64,000 nt of DNA from Nonomuraea sp. NEAU-A123 (GCF_018603905.1 NZ_JAHFZZ010000018.1:151054-215053); one strand, 5' to 3'; numbered from the stretch's first letter, positions 34,069-43,101 are shown. The notes: generated from the letters alone by a model not told the origin. Numbers and translations: made by a program.

Positions 34069-34656
34069 ATGAGCCGTCGCACACCCACCGGCGCAGCCGT
34101 CCTGCAACCGGGGATCACCAAGGCCATCACCGAAGCCGTCCTCGACGAACTGGCCGAGCAAGGCTACGCACGCCTGTCGATGGAGGCCGTCGCCAAACGG
34201 GCGGGAGTGGGCAAGAGCGCGCTCTACCGCCGTTGGCCGTCCAAGCAGGAGATGGCGATCTCGGTGATCTCCGAGTTCAGCGTGGCGCGGGCTCCGGTCC
34301 CGGACACCGGCTCACTGCGGGGCGACCTGCGCGAGACCCTGGACGCGCTGATGGAATGGCTGACCCATCCCCGGTTCTCGCGGATCCTGCCCGACCTGGT
34401 GGCCGAGATGGCCCGTCATCCCGACCTCGGCGAGGTCGTCAAGACCATGGTCGGCGCGCCGAGGCGCGAGCGTGCCATAGTGATGTTCCAGCGCGCGATC
34501 GAGCGCGGCGAACTGCCCGCGGACACCGACCTGGAGCTCGCCCTCGATCTGTTCGCCGCGCCGATCTATTGGCGGCTCACCGTTCGCGCCGTGGAGGCGG
34601 GACCGGGCTATCTCGACAGACTTACGGAAATGATCCTCCGGGCACTTGGCGCCTAG
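34069..34656 (+). CDS. TetR/AcrR-family regulator
   Basis: A 195-aa repressor with the HTH in ITEAVLDELAEQGYARLSME and AGVGKSALYRRWPSKQEM (residues 20-60), normal length. Divergent from the NTF2-like/NmrA operon and 16 bp downstream of the paired palindromes, so autoregulation plus control of that operon is likely. Ligand unknown. Confidence 0.92.
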   Translation: MSRRTPTGAAVLQPGITKAITEAVLDELAEQGYARLSMEAVAKRAGVGKSALYRRWPSKQEMAISVISEFSVARAPVPDTGSLRGDLRETLDALMEWLTHPRFSRILPDLVAEMARHPDLGEVVKTMVGAPRRERAIVMFQRAIERGELPADTDLELALDLFAAPIYWRLTVRAVEAGPGYLDRLTEMILRALGA

Positions 34657-34768
34657 CGTCGCTCCCCGGCGGCCGCGCGCGTGTGGCCCGTACAAGACGG
34701 TTTTCTGGCGTCGGGATCGGTGGGCTCATCAACGAAGTCCTGACCGGCCACCATCCGTTGACTGTTGT

Positions 34769-35584
34769 CTACCGGGTCGGTTCGGCGAGGAAGGCGGAGA
34801 TCGCCGACTTCATCCGCGGGTCGAACAGCGCGGTGGCATGCCCTCGGCCGGGAAGCAGGACCAAGCGCGCGTCCGGGATGCCGGACGCGGTGGCACGCAC
34901 CAGATCGGGCGGAACAAGCCGATCACGGGTGCCGCCCACAACCAGCACGGGCGCGCCGATCTCGCCGAGCCGCCCGGTCACGTCCCAGGTCTGGGCCGCC
35001 TCCACCAGCGCGGCCTCACCAGGCGCCCGAGGCCGGCTCCGGGACAATCCGAACGCGGCCAGCAACAGCAGCCGCAGCGGGCCGTGCGCGATCAGGCGGC
35101 TGCCGATCCGCGCGGTGGACCGGCCCTCGCGTTCAAGCTCCACCATCCGCAAGAGATCACGCAGGCCGTGCTTGCCGACTCGGCTCGCGGCGATACAGAG
35201 CACCAGGCGCCGCACGGTCCGCGGATGGTCCAGCGCCAACTGCAGGGCGGTGATTCCCCCGCCCGAGGTGCCCATGACGTCCACCGGCTCCCCGAACCGT
35301 TCGCGTAGCGCGGTCGCATGCCATCCGGCCAGCCTGGCGATGGTCATGCCCGGGGCCGGGCGCACCGGACGGTGGATCAGGTGGACCGTGCGCTTGAACC
35401 CGCTGGCGAGTGCGGTGGTGGACCAGGCCGCCGTACGCGGCACCCGCACGGACAAGTCGGCACCCTGCCCCAGCCCAGGCAGCGCCACCAGCGGCGGTCC
35501 CTCGCCCACGGCCACCGCCGACAGACCGTCGTTCAACCGCTCACCAAGTACGTGTTCCCGATCTCGGCTCCTGCCGGCTGTCAT
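34769..35584 (-). CDS. Alpha/beta hydrolase
   Basis: A 271-aa alpha/beta-hydrolase-fold protein: nucleophile motif VMGTSGGGITAL, acidic residue in GTRDRLVPP and catalytic His in GRGHATAL. ATG 35584 (MTAGRSRDREHVLGE) is used; it has AGCAGG just upstream, and a GTG at 35647 would add 21 residues. Substrate unknown, possibly an ester or a small epoxide-like compound. Confidence 0.85.
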   Translation of the reverse strand: MTAGRSRDREHVLGERLNDGLSAVAVGEGPPLVALPGLGQGADLSVRVPRTAAWSTTALASGFKRTVHLIHRPVRPAPGMTIARLAGWHATALRERFGEPVDVMGTSGGGITALQLALDHPRTVRRLVLCIAASRVGKHGLRDLLRMVELEREGRSTARIGSRLIAHGPLRLLLLAAFGLSRSRPRAPGEAALVEAAQTWDVTGRLGEIGAPVLVVGGTRDRLVPPDLVRATASGIPDARLVLLPGRGHATALFDPRMKSAISAFLAEPTR

Positions 35585-35687
35585 ACCTGCTGAACGGTGC
35601 CGAACGTAAAAAGTTCCGCCACTGACCCTGAGCTCCGGCTGCAGCACTGCTACCGTCTCAAAAAGAGTCGCATATTTAGTCTCAAAA

Positions 35688-36596
35688 TTAGTCGTTCGAC
35701 AAGTGCCGGTACACGGTGGCGCGAGAGACGCCCAGGGCTCGGGAGATGTCGGCGGCGGTGTGCTCGCCGGTCGCGTGCATCCGCCGGGCGGTCTCGATCA
35801 TGTCCGGGCTCATCGCACCAGGCCTGCCGCGCCGTCGGCCCGGCGGCCGAGCGGGCGCGGACGAACGGCCGGCAGAGGACTCGGTGGAAGCCCCGGCGAA
35901 GGACTCGGCCGAGGACGTGAGCGAGACCTCCACCGAGCGCCCCTCCTGGCCCCCCGCAGGAGGCCCGACCTGGAGCTCCGCCGCAGACCCGGCCTGAAGG
36001 TCGGACGGAGAGCCGACATGGAGATCGGTCGCGGACCCGGTCACACGTCCCGGGACCGTCTCGCCGAGGAGCCGTTCCACCCCGGCCAGCACCGCGGGCC
36101 GGATCAGGTCGGCGGGCAGGTCGGCGAACATGACGACCGGGTCGCTGAGCATGGCGAACGCCTGCACGGCCCGGACCTGCCCGGCGAGATCCGCGTCGGG
36201 GCCGGCGATGAAGCGCTCGGCCGTCATCGCGGTGTCGCGAAAGCGCTCGAACGTCGGGCGGTCGGCGCCCAGCGCCAGGTCCTGCGTGTTCATCCGCATC
36301 AGGAACCGGTGCCTCAGCCACACGTCGAGCAGCCCCTCGATGACGACCCACCGCTTCCGCCGGAAGTCGGAGCCCTCGATGCCGTTGGCCGCCTCGACGG
36401 CGGCCTCCATGTCGGCCAGCATCGGCTCCGCCAGGGTGGCAAGGATGTCCTTCTTGCTGGGGAAATGGTAGAGGACCGCGGTCTTCGTCAGGTTGAGCCG
36501 CTCCGCGATCTCCCGTACGGAGGTGGCGTGATAGCCGAGCGAGGCGAACAGTTCGAGCGCGACCCGCAGGATCCCGGAGCGGGTGTCGTCAGTCAT
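35688..36596 (-). CDS. TetR regulator fused to a resolvase-type C-terminal HTH
   Basis: A 302-aa protein with two DNA-binding modules. The N-terminal TetR HTH is LGYHATSVREIAERLNLTKT to about residue 46. After the ligand domain comes a low-complexity linker (GSPSDLQAGSAAELQVG, then Ser/Thr-rich) and a Hin/resolvase-like helix-turn-helix starting GRRRGRPGAMSPDMIETA and ending SRALGVSRATVYRHL. ATG 36596 faces the divergent flavin monooxygenase and the paired TGACC sites. The second HTH is unusual for TetR proteins. Confidence 0.9.
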   Translation of the reverse strand: MTDDTRSGILRVALELFASLGYHATSVREIAERLNLTKTAVLYHFPSKKDILATLAEPMLADMEAAVEAANGIEGSDFRRKRWVVIEGLLDVWLRHRFLMRMNTQDLALGADRPTFERFRDTAMTAERFIAGPDADLAGQVRAVQAFAMLSDPVVMFADLPADLIRPAVLAGVERLLGETVPGRVTGSATDLHVGSPSDLQAGSAAELQVGPPAGGQEGRSVEVSLTSSAESFAGASTESSAGRSSAPARPPGRRRGRPGAMSPDMIETARRMHATGEHTAADISRALGVSRATVYRHLSND

Positions 36597-36618
36597 GTCG
36601 CAGATTCTAGCCGCTTGA

Positions 36619-36665
36619 CTGACCATCGGTCGGGACCTATGGTTCAACCACTGACCGATGGTCAG
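36619..36665. promoter_or_regulatory. Paired TetR operator-like sites TGACCnnnGGTC
   Basis: CTGACCATCGGTCGG (from 36619) and CTGACCGATGGTCAG (36651-36665) are two copies of a TGACC-N3-GGTCA dyad, also forming a 12-bp inverted repeat with each other (36620-36631 and 36653-36664). They lie in the 103-bp divergent gap between the dual-HTH TetR and the monooxygenase. Two sites fit a regulator with strong cooperative or two-headed binding. Confidence 0.75.
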
Positions 36666-36699
36666 GACGCTGAACAGGCGAATGAAGGCGAGAGGTCTC

Positions 36700-37974
36700 A
36701 TGAACGAGCGGATTCTGATCTCTGGGGCGAGCATCGCGGGGCAGACCCTGGCGTACTGGCTGGCCCGGCACGGGTTCCGGCCCACCCTGGTCGAGCGCGC
36801 GCCCCGGCTGCGCGAGGGCGGCAACGGCGTAGACGTACGAGGTCACGCCATCGACGTGGCCGAACGAATGGGGATCATGCCCCAGATCAGGGCGATGGCA
36901 GCGGACGTACAGGGCATTTCCTTCGTGAACGCCGCGAACCTGAGCGTGGCCCGCATCGACGCGCAAGCCATGCAGAGCGGCGGCGACGACGTGGAGATCA
37001 TGCGTGGCGACCTGGTGGCGCTCCTGTACGAGGCGACGAAGCACGACGTCGAGTACGTTTTCGGCGACTCCATCCGGACGCTGGAGCAGAGCGGTGACGG
37101 CGTGACGGTCTCCTTCGAGCACGGCCCGGACCGCCGGTTCGATCTGGTCATCGGCGCCGACGGCATGCATTCCACGGTCCGCCGGCTGGCCTTCGGCCCC
37201 GAGTCGCGGTTCATCCAGTACAAGGGCCACTACTTCGCGTTCTCGAACGCCGACTCGGCGCTGGGTGAGAACCGCTGGGTGACGATGTACAACGTGCCGG
37301 GCAAGATGGCCGGAATCTACCGCTCGGGCAACCACGCCCGGGCCAAGGCGTACTTCATCTTCCGCCGGCCCGAGCCGCTGACGTACGACCACCGGGACGT
37401 CGAGCAGCACAAGCGCTTGGTGAGCGAGGCGTTCGCGGGTGAGTCGTGGCGGGTGCGGGAGCTGCTCGCCGGAGCGCTCGCGGACCCCGAGTTCTATTTC
37501 GACGCGTTGAGCCAGGTGCGGATGCCGTCGTGGTCGTCGGGCCGGGTGGCGCTCGTGGGTGACGCCGCCTACTGCGCGTCTCCCGCGTCGGGCGCCGGCG
37601 CCGAGCTGGCGCTGGTCGGCGCGTACCGGCTCGCGGGCGAGCTCGCGGCGGCCTCCGGGGATCACCAGGTCGCCTTCCGCCGGTACGAGGACGGCCACCG
37701 GGAGCTGGTCGACCAGAAGCAGAAGATCGGGCCCAATGTCCGCCTCATGGTGCCGAAAACCCGCACCGGCAGGTGGGCCCGCGACGCCATGGCCCGGCTG
37801 CCGCTGATGCGGGCCATGGCGAAAGTGGAGCGCATCATGGCGCCCAAGAACACCGAGCCGCTACCCGACTACGCACGCGACCAGGTGGCCGACCACCTGA
37901 TGCGCGAACCCCAGCTCGTGCCCGCGAACCGAGCGCGGGCCTTGTTTCCGCGCTGCGATCGCGCGGCCCTCTGA
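36700..37974 (+). CDS. FAD-dependent aromatic monooxygenase (PHBH/TetX-like fold)
   Basis: A 424-aa class A flavin monooxygenase: N-terminal GxGxxG-type ILISGASIAGQTLAYWL, DG motif VIGADGMHSTVRR and GD motif ALVGDAAYCASP. ATG 36700 has AGAGG 5 bp upstream. Divergent from the dual-HTH TetR, the classic layout of an inducible detoxification or antibiotic-modifying enzyme. Substrate unknown; tetracycline-type or phenolic substrates are possible. Confidence 0.9.
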   Translation: MNERILISGASIAGQTLAYWLARHGFRPTLVERAPRLREGGNGVDVRGHAIDVAERMGIMPQIRAMAADVQGISFVNAANLSVARIDAQAMQSGGDDVEIMRGDLVALLYEATKHDVEYVFGDSIRTLEQSGDGVTVSFEHGPDRRFDLVIGADGMHSTVRRLAFGPESRFIQYKGHYFAFSNADSALGENRWVTMYNVPGKMAGIYRSGNHARAKAYFIFRRPEPLTYDHRDVEQHKRLVSEAFAGESWRVRELLAGALADPEFYFDALSQVRMPSWSSGRVALVGDAAYCASPASGAGAELALVGAYRLAGELAAASGDHQVAFRRYEDGHRELVDQKQKIGPNVRLMVPKTRTGRWARDAMARLPLMRAMAKVERIMAPKNTEPLPDYARDQVADHLMREPQLVPANRARALFPRCDRAAL

Positions 37975-38111
37975 CCTCGCGCACACCACCCGGCCAGCCG
38001 CAGCAAGGTAGCGCCACCACCCGTAGAAGCGGGGACCTGATCTCTTTCTCCTGCCGGGAGATGACGCTGATTCGAAGCCTGTCAAACCAAAGGTGATATG
38101 ATGCATAGGTC

Positions 38112-38483
38112 ATGACGACTCATGACGCCGCACAACTCCCCGAAGCCTTCATGGCCGCGTTCAACGCCGGGGACACCCAGCTCCTGGAGCACCTCTACAG
38201 CGACCCGGGCGTGCTCGTCCCCAGACCAGGTCATCCCGTCACGGGCAAGGACCGGGCCGCCGCCAACCAGTACCTGCTCGGGTTCGGCCTGCCGATCGAC
38301 GCCCGGTTACGGCACGCCTACGTCACAGGCGACACCGCGCTGCTCATCGTCGACTGGACCATTCGCGGCCGGGCGCGCGACGGCCGGGAGATCGACCTCC
38401 ACGGCACGGCGACCGACGTCGCGCGGCGGGGCCCGGACGGCCTATGGCGCTACCTCATCGACAATCCGTTCGGAGCCGGCTGA
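38112..38483 (+). CDS. SnoaL/YybH-like NTF2 protein
   Basis: A 123-aa NTF2-fold protein (EAFMAAFNAGDTQLLEHLYS, VTGDTALLIVDWTIRG, DLHGTATDVARRG). ATG 38112 is preceded by AGG; a TATGAT hexamer lies just upstream at about 38096-38101. Monocistronic. Function unknown. Confidence 0.85.
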   Translation: MTTHDAAQLPEAFMAAFNAGDTQLLEHLYSDPGVLVPRPGHPVTGKDRAAANQYLLGFGLPIDARLRHAYVTGDTALLIVDWTIRGRARDGREIDLHGTATDVARRGPDGLWRYLIDNPFGAG

Positions 38484-38510
38484 GTGATCAACGCTGCCCG
38501 TACCTGAGAA

Positions 38511-38531
38511 TCGGGAAATCCCTGCTCCCGA
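38511..38531 (+). terminator. Weak hairpin after the NTF2-like gene
   Basis: TCGGGA and TCCCGA are inverted around a 9-nt loop, 28 bp past the stop. Short stem, no T-run. Confidence 0.4.
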
Positions 38532-38618
38532 AACCCTGACCTGGCCCTCCCCGGCGAATCAGCCTGACGCCCCTATGACAAACCAAAACGCTCTTGAATT
38601 GCGGCCACGCACGCGAGG

Positions 38619-39503
38619 ATGATCGCCCGTATGCGAGTTGTCGTTCTCGTCTGGGAAGGCTTTCTCGGGATCCTCACGATCGCCCTGATCGTGGTGGCGC
38701 TGCTGAGCGCGCCGCCGAGCCAGTATCTGCTCTACATACTGGCGCAGGCCGGGGCTACGGGGCTGGTGGCGACGGGGCTGGCGCTGTCGTTCCGTACGGG
38801 CACGCCCAACCTGGCGGTCGGGTCGATCGCCGCTTTCACCGCCATGGTCAGCGCCTCACTGATGAGTGGGCTGGGCTGGACAGCGGCGATCATCGCGATC
38901 CTGATCGCCACGGTCGGCGGGCTCGTCCTGGGTCTGTTCGTCACCGCGCTCTCGGCGCCGGCGTGGGCCGTGACCCTGGGCGTGGCCGTGGCCTGCGAGG
39001 CACTGGTCAACGGCATCGCGGACGCCCGCGCCATCCCCGTCGACATTGATTTTCCGACCTATGTGTGGCCCGTGCTGTTCGTCATCGTGTCCCTGGGCGG
39101 CGCGCTGGCCTGGCCCGCCCTGCGCGTGAAGTCGCCGTGGATCATCGCCATGGTGGGGCTGGGCGGGTCGAGCCTGCTCGCCGCCCTCGGCGGAGTGGCG
39201 CTGCTGACCCGGACCCACGCGGCCAGCCCCGTTTCGGGCTGGACCACTACCACGCTGGCCTTGGCCGCGGTCCTGCTCGGCGGGATCAGCGTGCACGGCA
39301 AGCGGGGCGGCGTGGCGGGCACCGTGCTCGCGGTGCTCTTCCTCTCCCTGGTCCAGGGGCAACTGGTGCTCTGGGCCGCGCCGCAGTGGGTGTTCCAGGT
39401 CATCGCCGGAATGGTGATCCTGGGCGCGCTGCTGGCCGGGCGGCTGGCCGACCTGGTGACCCAGGAGACCCCGGCCCCGGTGACGTCCGAAGGCAGACCG
39501 TAA
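38619..39503 (+). CDS. ABC-permease-like integral membrane protein (RbsC fold)
   Basis: A 294-aa membrane protein with about eight hydrophobic helices, resembling BPD_transp_2 sugar/branched-chain permeases (LSFRTGTPNLAVGSIAAFTA, GGISVHGKRGGVAGTVL). No ATPase or binding protein is adjacent, so it may be an orphan or work with a distant partner. The start is ATG 38619 or 38631 (MRVVVLV). Ordinary neighbours only. Confidence 0.78.
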   Translation: MIARMRVVVLVWEGFLGILTIALIVVALLSAPPSQYLLYILAQAGATGLVATGLALSFRTGTPNLAVGSIAAFTAMVSASLMSGLGWTAAIIAILIATVGGLVLGLFVTALSAPAWAVTLGVAVACEALVNGIADARAIPVDIDFPTYVWPVLFVIVSLGGALAWPALRVKSPWIIAMVGLGGSSLLAALGGVALLTRTHAASPVSGWTTTTLALAAVLLGGISVHGKRGGVAGTVLAVLFLSLVQGQLVLWAAPQWVFQVIAGMVILGALLAGRLADLVTQETPAPVTSEGRP

Positions 39504-39609
39504 GCGATTCGGCCCGGCCGCGCCTGAGCGATTGCCTCTTCCGCACCGAAGATCGAATCATGTATGTTCATGCCCGTCATCGAAAGAAAGTTTCAACCGA
39601 AGAGGGGCA

Positions 39610-40023
39610 ATGGGCAAGAAGCTTCAGATGCTCGCGCTACCGATCGCAGCCGTCGCGCTGTCCATCCTGCCGACCGTTCCCGCCCACGCCGCCACGGGCT
39701 ATGACCGGTGCCATGACGACAACTACTGCATGTTCTCCGGCCTCGACGGCACGGGCGACATCATCGAGATCCAGAGCGACACGCCGGATCTCGCCGCGTT
39801 GAACATGGGCGGCCGGGCCAAGTCGGACTGGAACCGGACGGATTCCTACATCCACCTCTATTCCGAAGCCAACTACGGTGGCTGCTCGGCGGTGACCACT
39901 CCGGGTGGCAAGGGCAACTTCTTCTCCACCTACCGCGACTTCTTCGACTCCGTCCGCATCGGCGGATCGAACGGCCCCTCCTGCGGGACCCAGGAGGACT
40001 TCCGGGTCAAGTCCCACTCCTGA
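39610..40023 (+). CDS. Secreted peptidase inhibitor I36-like protein
   Basis: A 137-aa exported protein: signal peptide residues 1-28 (ALPIAAVALSILPTVPAHA), then a small Cys-containing beta/gamma-crystallin-like domain (CMFSGLDGTGD, LYSEANYGGCS). This fits family I36, typified by the Streptomyces metalloproteinase inhibitor. ATG 39610 follows AGAGGGGC. Target protease unknown. Confidence 0.87.
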   Translation: MGKKLQMLALPIAAVALSILPTVPAHAATGYDRCHDDNYCMFSGLDGTGDIIEIQSDTPDLAALNMGGRAKSDWNRTDSYIHLYSEANYGGCSAVTTPGGKGNFFSTYRDFFDSVRIGGSNGPSCGTQEDFRVKSHS

Positions 40024-40035
40024 CAGCGGCACGAG

Positions 40036-40069
40036 GCGCCCCGGCATCGCACCTTCGATGCCGGGGCGC
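40036..40069 (+). terminator. Strong intrinsic terminator hairpin
   Basis: A perfect 14-bp stem, GCGCCCCGGCATCG (40036-40049) with CGATGCCGGGGCGC (40056-40069) and loop CACCTT, 12 bp past the I36 stop. No U-tract. Confidence 0.85.
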
Positions 40070-40319
40070 ACGCATGTCCGCTCCCGAGCAGGTGACCGGC
40101 CTTGCTGCCAGGTCTGAGCGCCCTCCCCGATGAGCCGCGTCGGCTGCGCACTGAACGCCCTGGCGCGTGCGCGCGTATCTACACATGGGTCGGCACATCA
40201 CTCCCCTATCGCCAGTAGTAGTGGACCTCGCAGCCGTCCCGACGAGAAATGGCGCTGAACAGGCCATCTCTCCTGTACGGTTTCGCCCCATACAGGGACA
40301 TTTACGAGGAGGCGTCGTA

Positions 40320-41318
40320 GTGGCCATGCCGACAAGGCTTGGACGGGTGGCAGTGGCCGTGGCGCTGGCGCTGGGCGCGCTGGCCGCCACCCCGGGAGGC
40401 GCCGCCGCCGAGCCGCCGCCCACCAGCCCACAGGCCAAGGCCAAGGCGAAGGCCAAACTGGTGAAGCTCAACGAACGAGCCGACAAGGTGGTCGAGCAGT
40501 ACAACCAGGCCACCGAGAGCTACACGAAGGCCAAGAAGAAGTACGACGCCCTCAACGCCGAGGTCGGCCGCAAGGGCGTACAAGCCGACGCCCTGCGCAG
40601 GGACCTCGTGGCGGTGGCGGTGAACAACTACCAGTTCGGCGAGTTCGCGGGCTGGCAGCGGTTCGTCGTCGAGGGCACCCCCGAGGCGACGCTGAGCGGC
40701 ATGGCGTCGCTCGACCAGATGACGCAGGCCAGGGTGGCGAAACTGCGGGCCTACGAGGCGACCACCAAGGACCTGCGCGATCGGCGCAATGACGCCAAGA
40801 CCGTCCTGGCCGAGGCCGACGACGCGCGCGACAAGGTACGCGGGGAGAAGACGGAAGTCGAGAAACTGGTCGCCGAACAGACCAAGATCCTGCGCAAGCT
40901 GGGCGCCTTCCAGTCCGGCGACCCCAACAGCACCGGCATCAAATACACCGGCCCGGCCTCCGGCAACGCCCGGGTCGCGCTCCAGTTCGCCTTCGCCCAG
41001 GTCGGCAAGCCGTACCAGTACGGCGCCACGGGCCCGGGCTCCTTCGACTGCTCCGGCCTCACCCAGGCCGCCTGGCGGACCGCGGGGGTCGTGCTGCCCC
41101 GCACCACGTACACCCAGTGGAGCTGGGGCGCCGGCCGTCGCGTGGCGCTGGACGAGCTGGAGCCCGGGGACCTGCTCTTCAGCAGAGGGCTGGGACATAT
41201 GGGCATGTACGCGGGCGGCGGGAAGATGGTCCACGCGCCGCAGACCGGAGACGTCGTCAAGGTGGTCGACCTCGACGACTATTGGCGCGCCCGCCTCCTC
41301 GGCGCGATCCGCCCCTGA
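40320..41318 (+). CDS. Secreted NlpC/P60 (C40) peptidoglycan hydrolase with coiled-coil
   Basis: A 332-aa exported protein: signal peptide to about residue 32 (GALAATPGGAAAEPP), a charged coiled-coil (KAKAKLVKLNERADKVVEQY..., 42-210) and a C-terminal NlpC/P60 domain with C244 in FDCSGLTQAAW and a His in LGHMGMY. GTG 40320 is used because GAGGAGG lies 7 bp upstream. It resembles RipA/PcsB-type cell separation hydrolases. The upstream 296 bp hold the I36 terminator and no obvious riboswitch. Confidence 0.92.
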   Translation: MAMPTRLGRVAVAVALALGALAATPGGAAAEPPPTSPQAKAKAKAKLVKLNERADKVVEQYNQATESYTKAKKKYDALNAEVGRKGVQADALRRDLVAVAVNNYQFGEFAGWQRFVVEGTPEATLSGMASLDQMTQARVAKLRAYEATTKDLRDRRNDAKTVLAEADDARDKVRGEKTEVEKLVAEQTKILRKLGAFQSGDPNSTGIKYTGPASGNARVALQFAFAQVGKPYQYGATGPGSFDCSGLTQAAWRTAGVVLPRTTYTQWSWGAGRRVALDELEPGDLLFSRGLGHMGMYAGGGKMVHAPQTGDVVKVVDLDDYWRARLLGAIRP

Positions 41319-41390
41319 CCCGGCGGGCGGTCGCAGGTGCCGTCAGGGCGGATACGATCGACTCGTTCAGCGCTGCGGAGGAGGCGGGCA

Positions 41391-41996
41391 TTGCCGGGCA
41401 CCGAGAGGCCGAAGACCGGCCGCACTCCCGAAGGCCAGGAGGCCGTCGAGCCGGCGAAGCATGTCACCTGGCTCATGCTGATCTACCGGGTGCCCAGCGA
41501 GCCGACCCGGTTGCGCGCCGCGGTCTGGCGGCGGCTGCGCAACCTCGGCGCCGTCTACCTGCAGAACTCCGCGGCCGCCGCACCACGGACACCGCACAGC
41601 GAGCGGATGCTGCGGGCGCTGCGCAACGAGATCGTCGAGTCGATGTCGGGCCAGGCGTTCCTGGTCAGCACCTCCTCGGTCATCGGTGAGACCGAGCTGG
41701 TCGCCCTCTACAACGCCGCGCGCGACGACGAGTACGAAGAGATCCTCGACAAGTGCGTCGACTTCCACGCGGAAGTGGCCAAAGAGGTGACCGCTCGGCA
41801 CTTCACCTACAGCGAGCTGGAAGAGAACGAGGAAGACCTCACCAAGCTCAAGGGCTGGTACGAGAAGGTCAAGGCACGTGACGTCCTGGGCGCCTCGCGG
41901 GCCAAAGAGGTGACCCAGGCGCTCGAGGACTGCGCGAAGACGCTGGAGGAGTTCGCCACCTCCGTCTACGAGGCCGAGGACAGCGCGATCTTCTAG
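41391..41996 (+). CDS. ChrB N-terminal-domain protein
   Basis: A 201-aa protein with the ChrB-like fold (KHVTWLMLIYRVPSEPTRLR, FLVSTSSVIGETELVALY, then acidic helices). TTG 41391 is chosen because GGAGGAGG lies 6 bp upstream. It is convergent with the small membrane protein and COG4280-like genes; no chrA is seen, so a chromate role is not established. Confidence 0.82.
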   Translation: MPGTERPKTGRTPEGQEAVEPAKHVTWLMLIYRVPSEPTRLRAAVWRRLRNLGAVYLQNSAAAAPRTPHSERMLRALRNEIVESMSGQAFLVSTSSVIGETELVALYNAARDDEYEEILDKCVDFHAEVAKEVTARHFTYSELEENEEDLTKLKGWYEKVKARDVLGASRAKEVTQALEDCAKTLEEFATSVYEAEDSAIF

Positions 41997-42002
41997 GTCC
42001 CG

Positions 42003-42215
42003 CTACCGATCACGCACGTCGATCCGCAGCGCGATGACGAAAGCGGCCATGAGGCACACGCCGAGCACCGGCGTGAGCACCAGTTCCGGCACCGCGAACG
42101 CCAGCAGGACCACCGTGCCAAGTGCCAGCGTGGTGACGACGGCCACGGCGATCTTCCAGTCGTCGCCGATGATCAGGTCGTACCAGAACTGCCCGAATCC
42201 TCGGATGAAACCCAT
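42003..42215 (-). CDS. Small two-helix membrane protein (70 aa)
   Basis: Two hydrophobic helices (about 22-43 and 45-64) flanked by MGFIRGFGQFWYDLIIGDD and a basic tail. It starts 9 bp after the COG4280-like gene stop and is likely co-transcribed. Possibly an accessory subunit of that membrane protein. Unrecognised. Confidence 0.75.
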   Translation of the reverse strand: MGFIRGFGQFWYDLIIGDDWKIAVAVVTTLALGTVVLLAFAVPELVLTPVLGVCLMAAFVIALRIDVRDR

Positions 42216-42224
42216 GTTCAGCTC

Positions 42225-43016
42225 CTAGCTAGACGTGCTCGGGACGGCGGTGGACGCGGCCGCGGCGGGCCGCCTGAGGGCGTGGACCATCACCCGCGAC
42301 AGCCCGAACCACGCGGCGACGAGCACCAGGATCGCCAGGTCGGCACCCGGCCACTCCAGGCTCTGGTGGCTCGCGGTGAAGATGCCCAGCCCTTCGACCG
42401 CCCAGAAGGTGCCGAATGCCGCGAGCAGCAGGCCGACGCCGTACTTCATGGTGTTCTCCGGCACCTTCGACAGCGGCCCCCTGACGGCGATGCCCACGCC
42501 GAGGACCAGGAGCACCCCGAGGACCGCGGCGCCGATCGCCACCGGCATGTTGTCCGCGCTCAGGCCGAAGGTGATCACGATGAAGACCACCTCGACGCCT
42601 TCGAGGAAGACCCCCTTGAAACTGACCATGAACGAGAACCAGTCAAGGCCCTTGCCCCTGACCGCGCCCGCGCTCTCGGCCGCCGCCACCTCGTCGGCGA
42701 AGATCTGGTCCTCGTCGTGCATGGCCTTGCGCCCGGACGACCGCAGGATCGCCTTGCGCAGCCACTGCAGGCCGAAGATCAGCAGGACGCCGCCGATCGC
42801 GAGCTGGAGTGCCGCCTCCGGCAACCAGGTCGCGAGCGCGTACCCGGCGACGGCGGTGAAGGCCGTCAGCGCGACGAGAGCCGCCGCCACACCCGCGAAC
42901 GTGGAGCGCCAGCTCCGCGTCATGCCCATCGCCATGACGATCGTCAGGGCCTCGACCATCTCCACGATCGAGGCGAGCAGCACCGCCGTGCCCAAGCCCC
43001 ATGCGGCCGCGTCCAT
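42225..43016 (-). CDS. COG4280-like polytopic membrane protein with two ExxE motifs
   Basis: A 263-aa protein with about seven helices. EMVEAL (helix 1) and LEGVEVVFI (middle) are the two symmetric ExxE/EGxE motifs, in the places where FTR1-type iron permeases and related metal transporters carry REGxE. A cytoplasmic DEDQIFADEVAAAE loop is strongly acidic. A metal ion transport role is an inference from these motifs. The downstream small membrane protein and convergent ChrB-like gene support a conserved metal-related cassette. Confidence 0.8.
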   Translation of the reverse strand: MDAAAWGLGTAVLLASIVEMVEALTIVMAMGMTRSWRSTFAGVAAALVALTAFTAVAGYALATWLPEAALQLAIGGVLLIFGLQWLRKAILRSSGRKAMHDEDQIFADEVAAAESAGAVRGKGLDWFSFMVSFKGVFLEGVEVVFIVITFGLSADNMPVAIGAAVLGVLLVLGVGIAVRGPLSKVPENTMKYGVGLLLAAFGTFWAVEGLGIFTASHQSLEWPGADLAILVLVAAWFGLSRVMVHALRRPAAAASTAVPSTSS

Positions 43017-43063
43017 CGGCCCACTTCCTTCCGTTCCGGCGAACCATCACTCGCCGCAGAATG

Positions 43064-43075
43064 TAACAGTTGTTA
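43064..43075. promoter_or_regulatory. Palindrome upstream of COG4280-like gene
   Basis: TAACAGTTGTTA (5-bp arms, 2-bp centre) sits 48 bp upstream of the membrane protein start in an A+T-rich spot. Candidate operator; binding protein unknown. Confidence 0.4.
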
Positions 43076-43101
43076 GTTTGCGCATATATCCAGCGCTATG
43101 T

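Noticed and set aside
40070..40319. ydaO (c-di-AMP) riboswitch before the NlpC/P60 gene
   Set aside because: Such riboswitches often precede actinobacterial wall hydrolases, but I could not find the conserved core here by eye.
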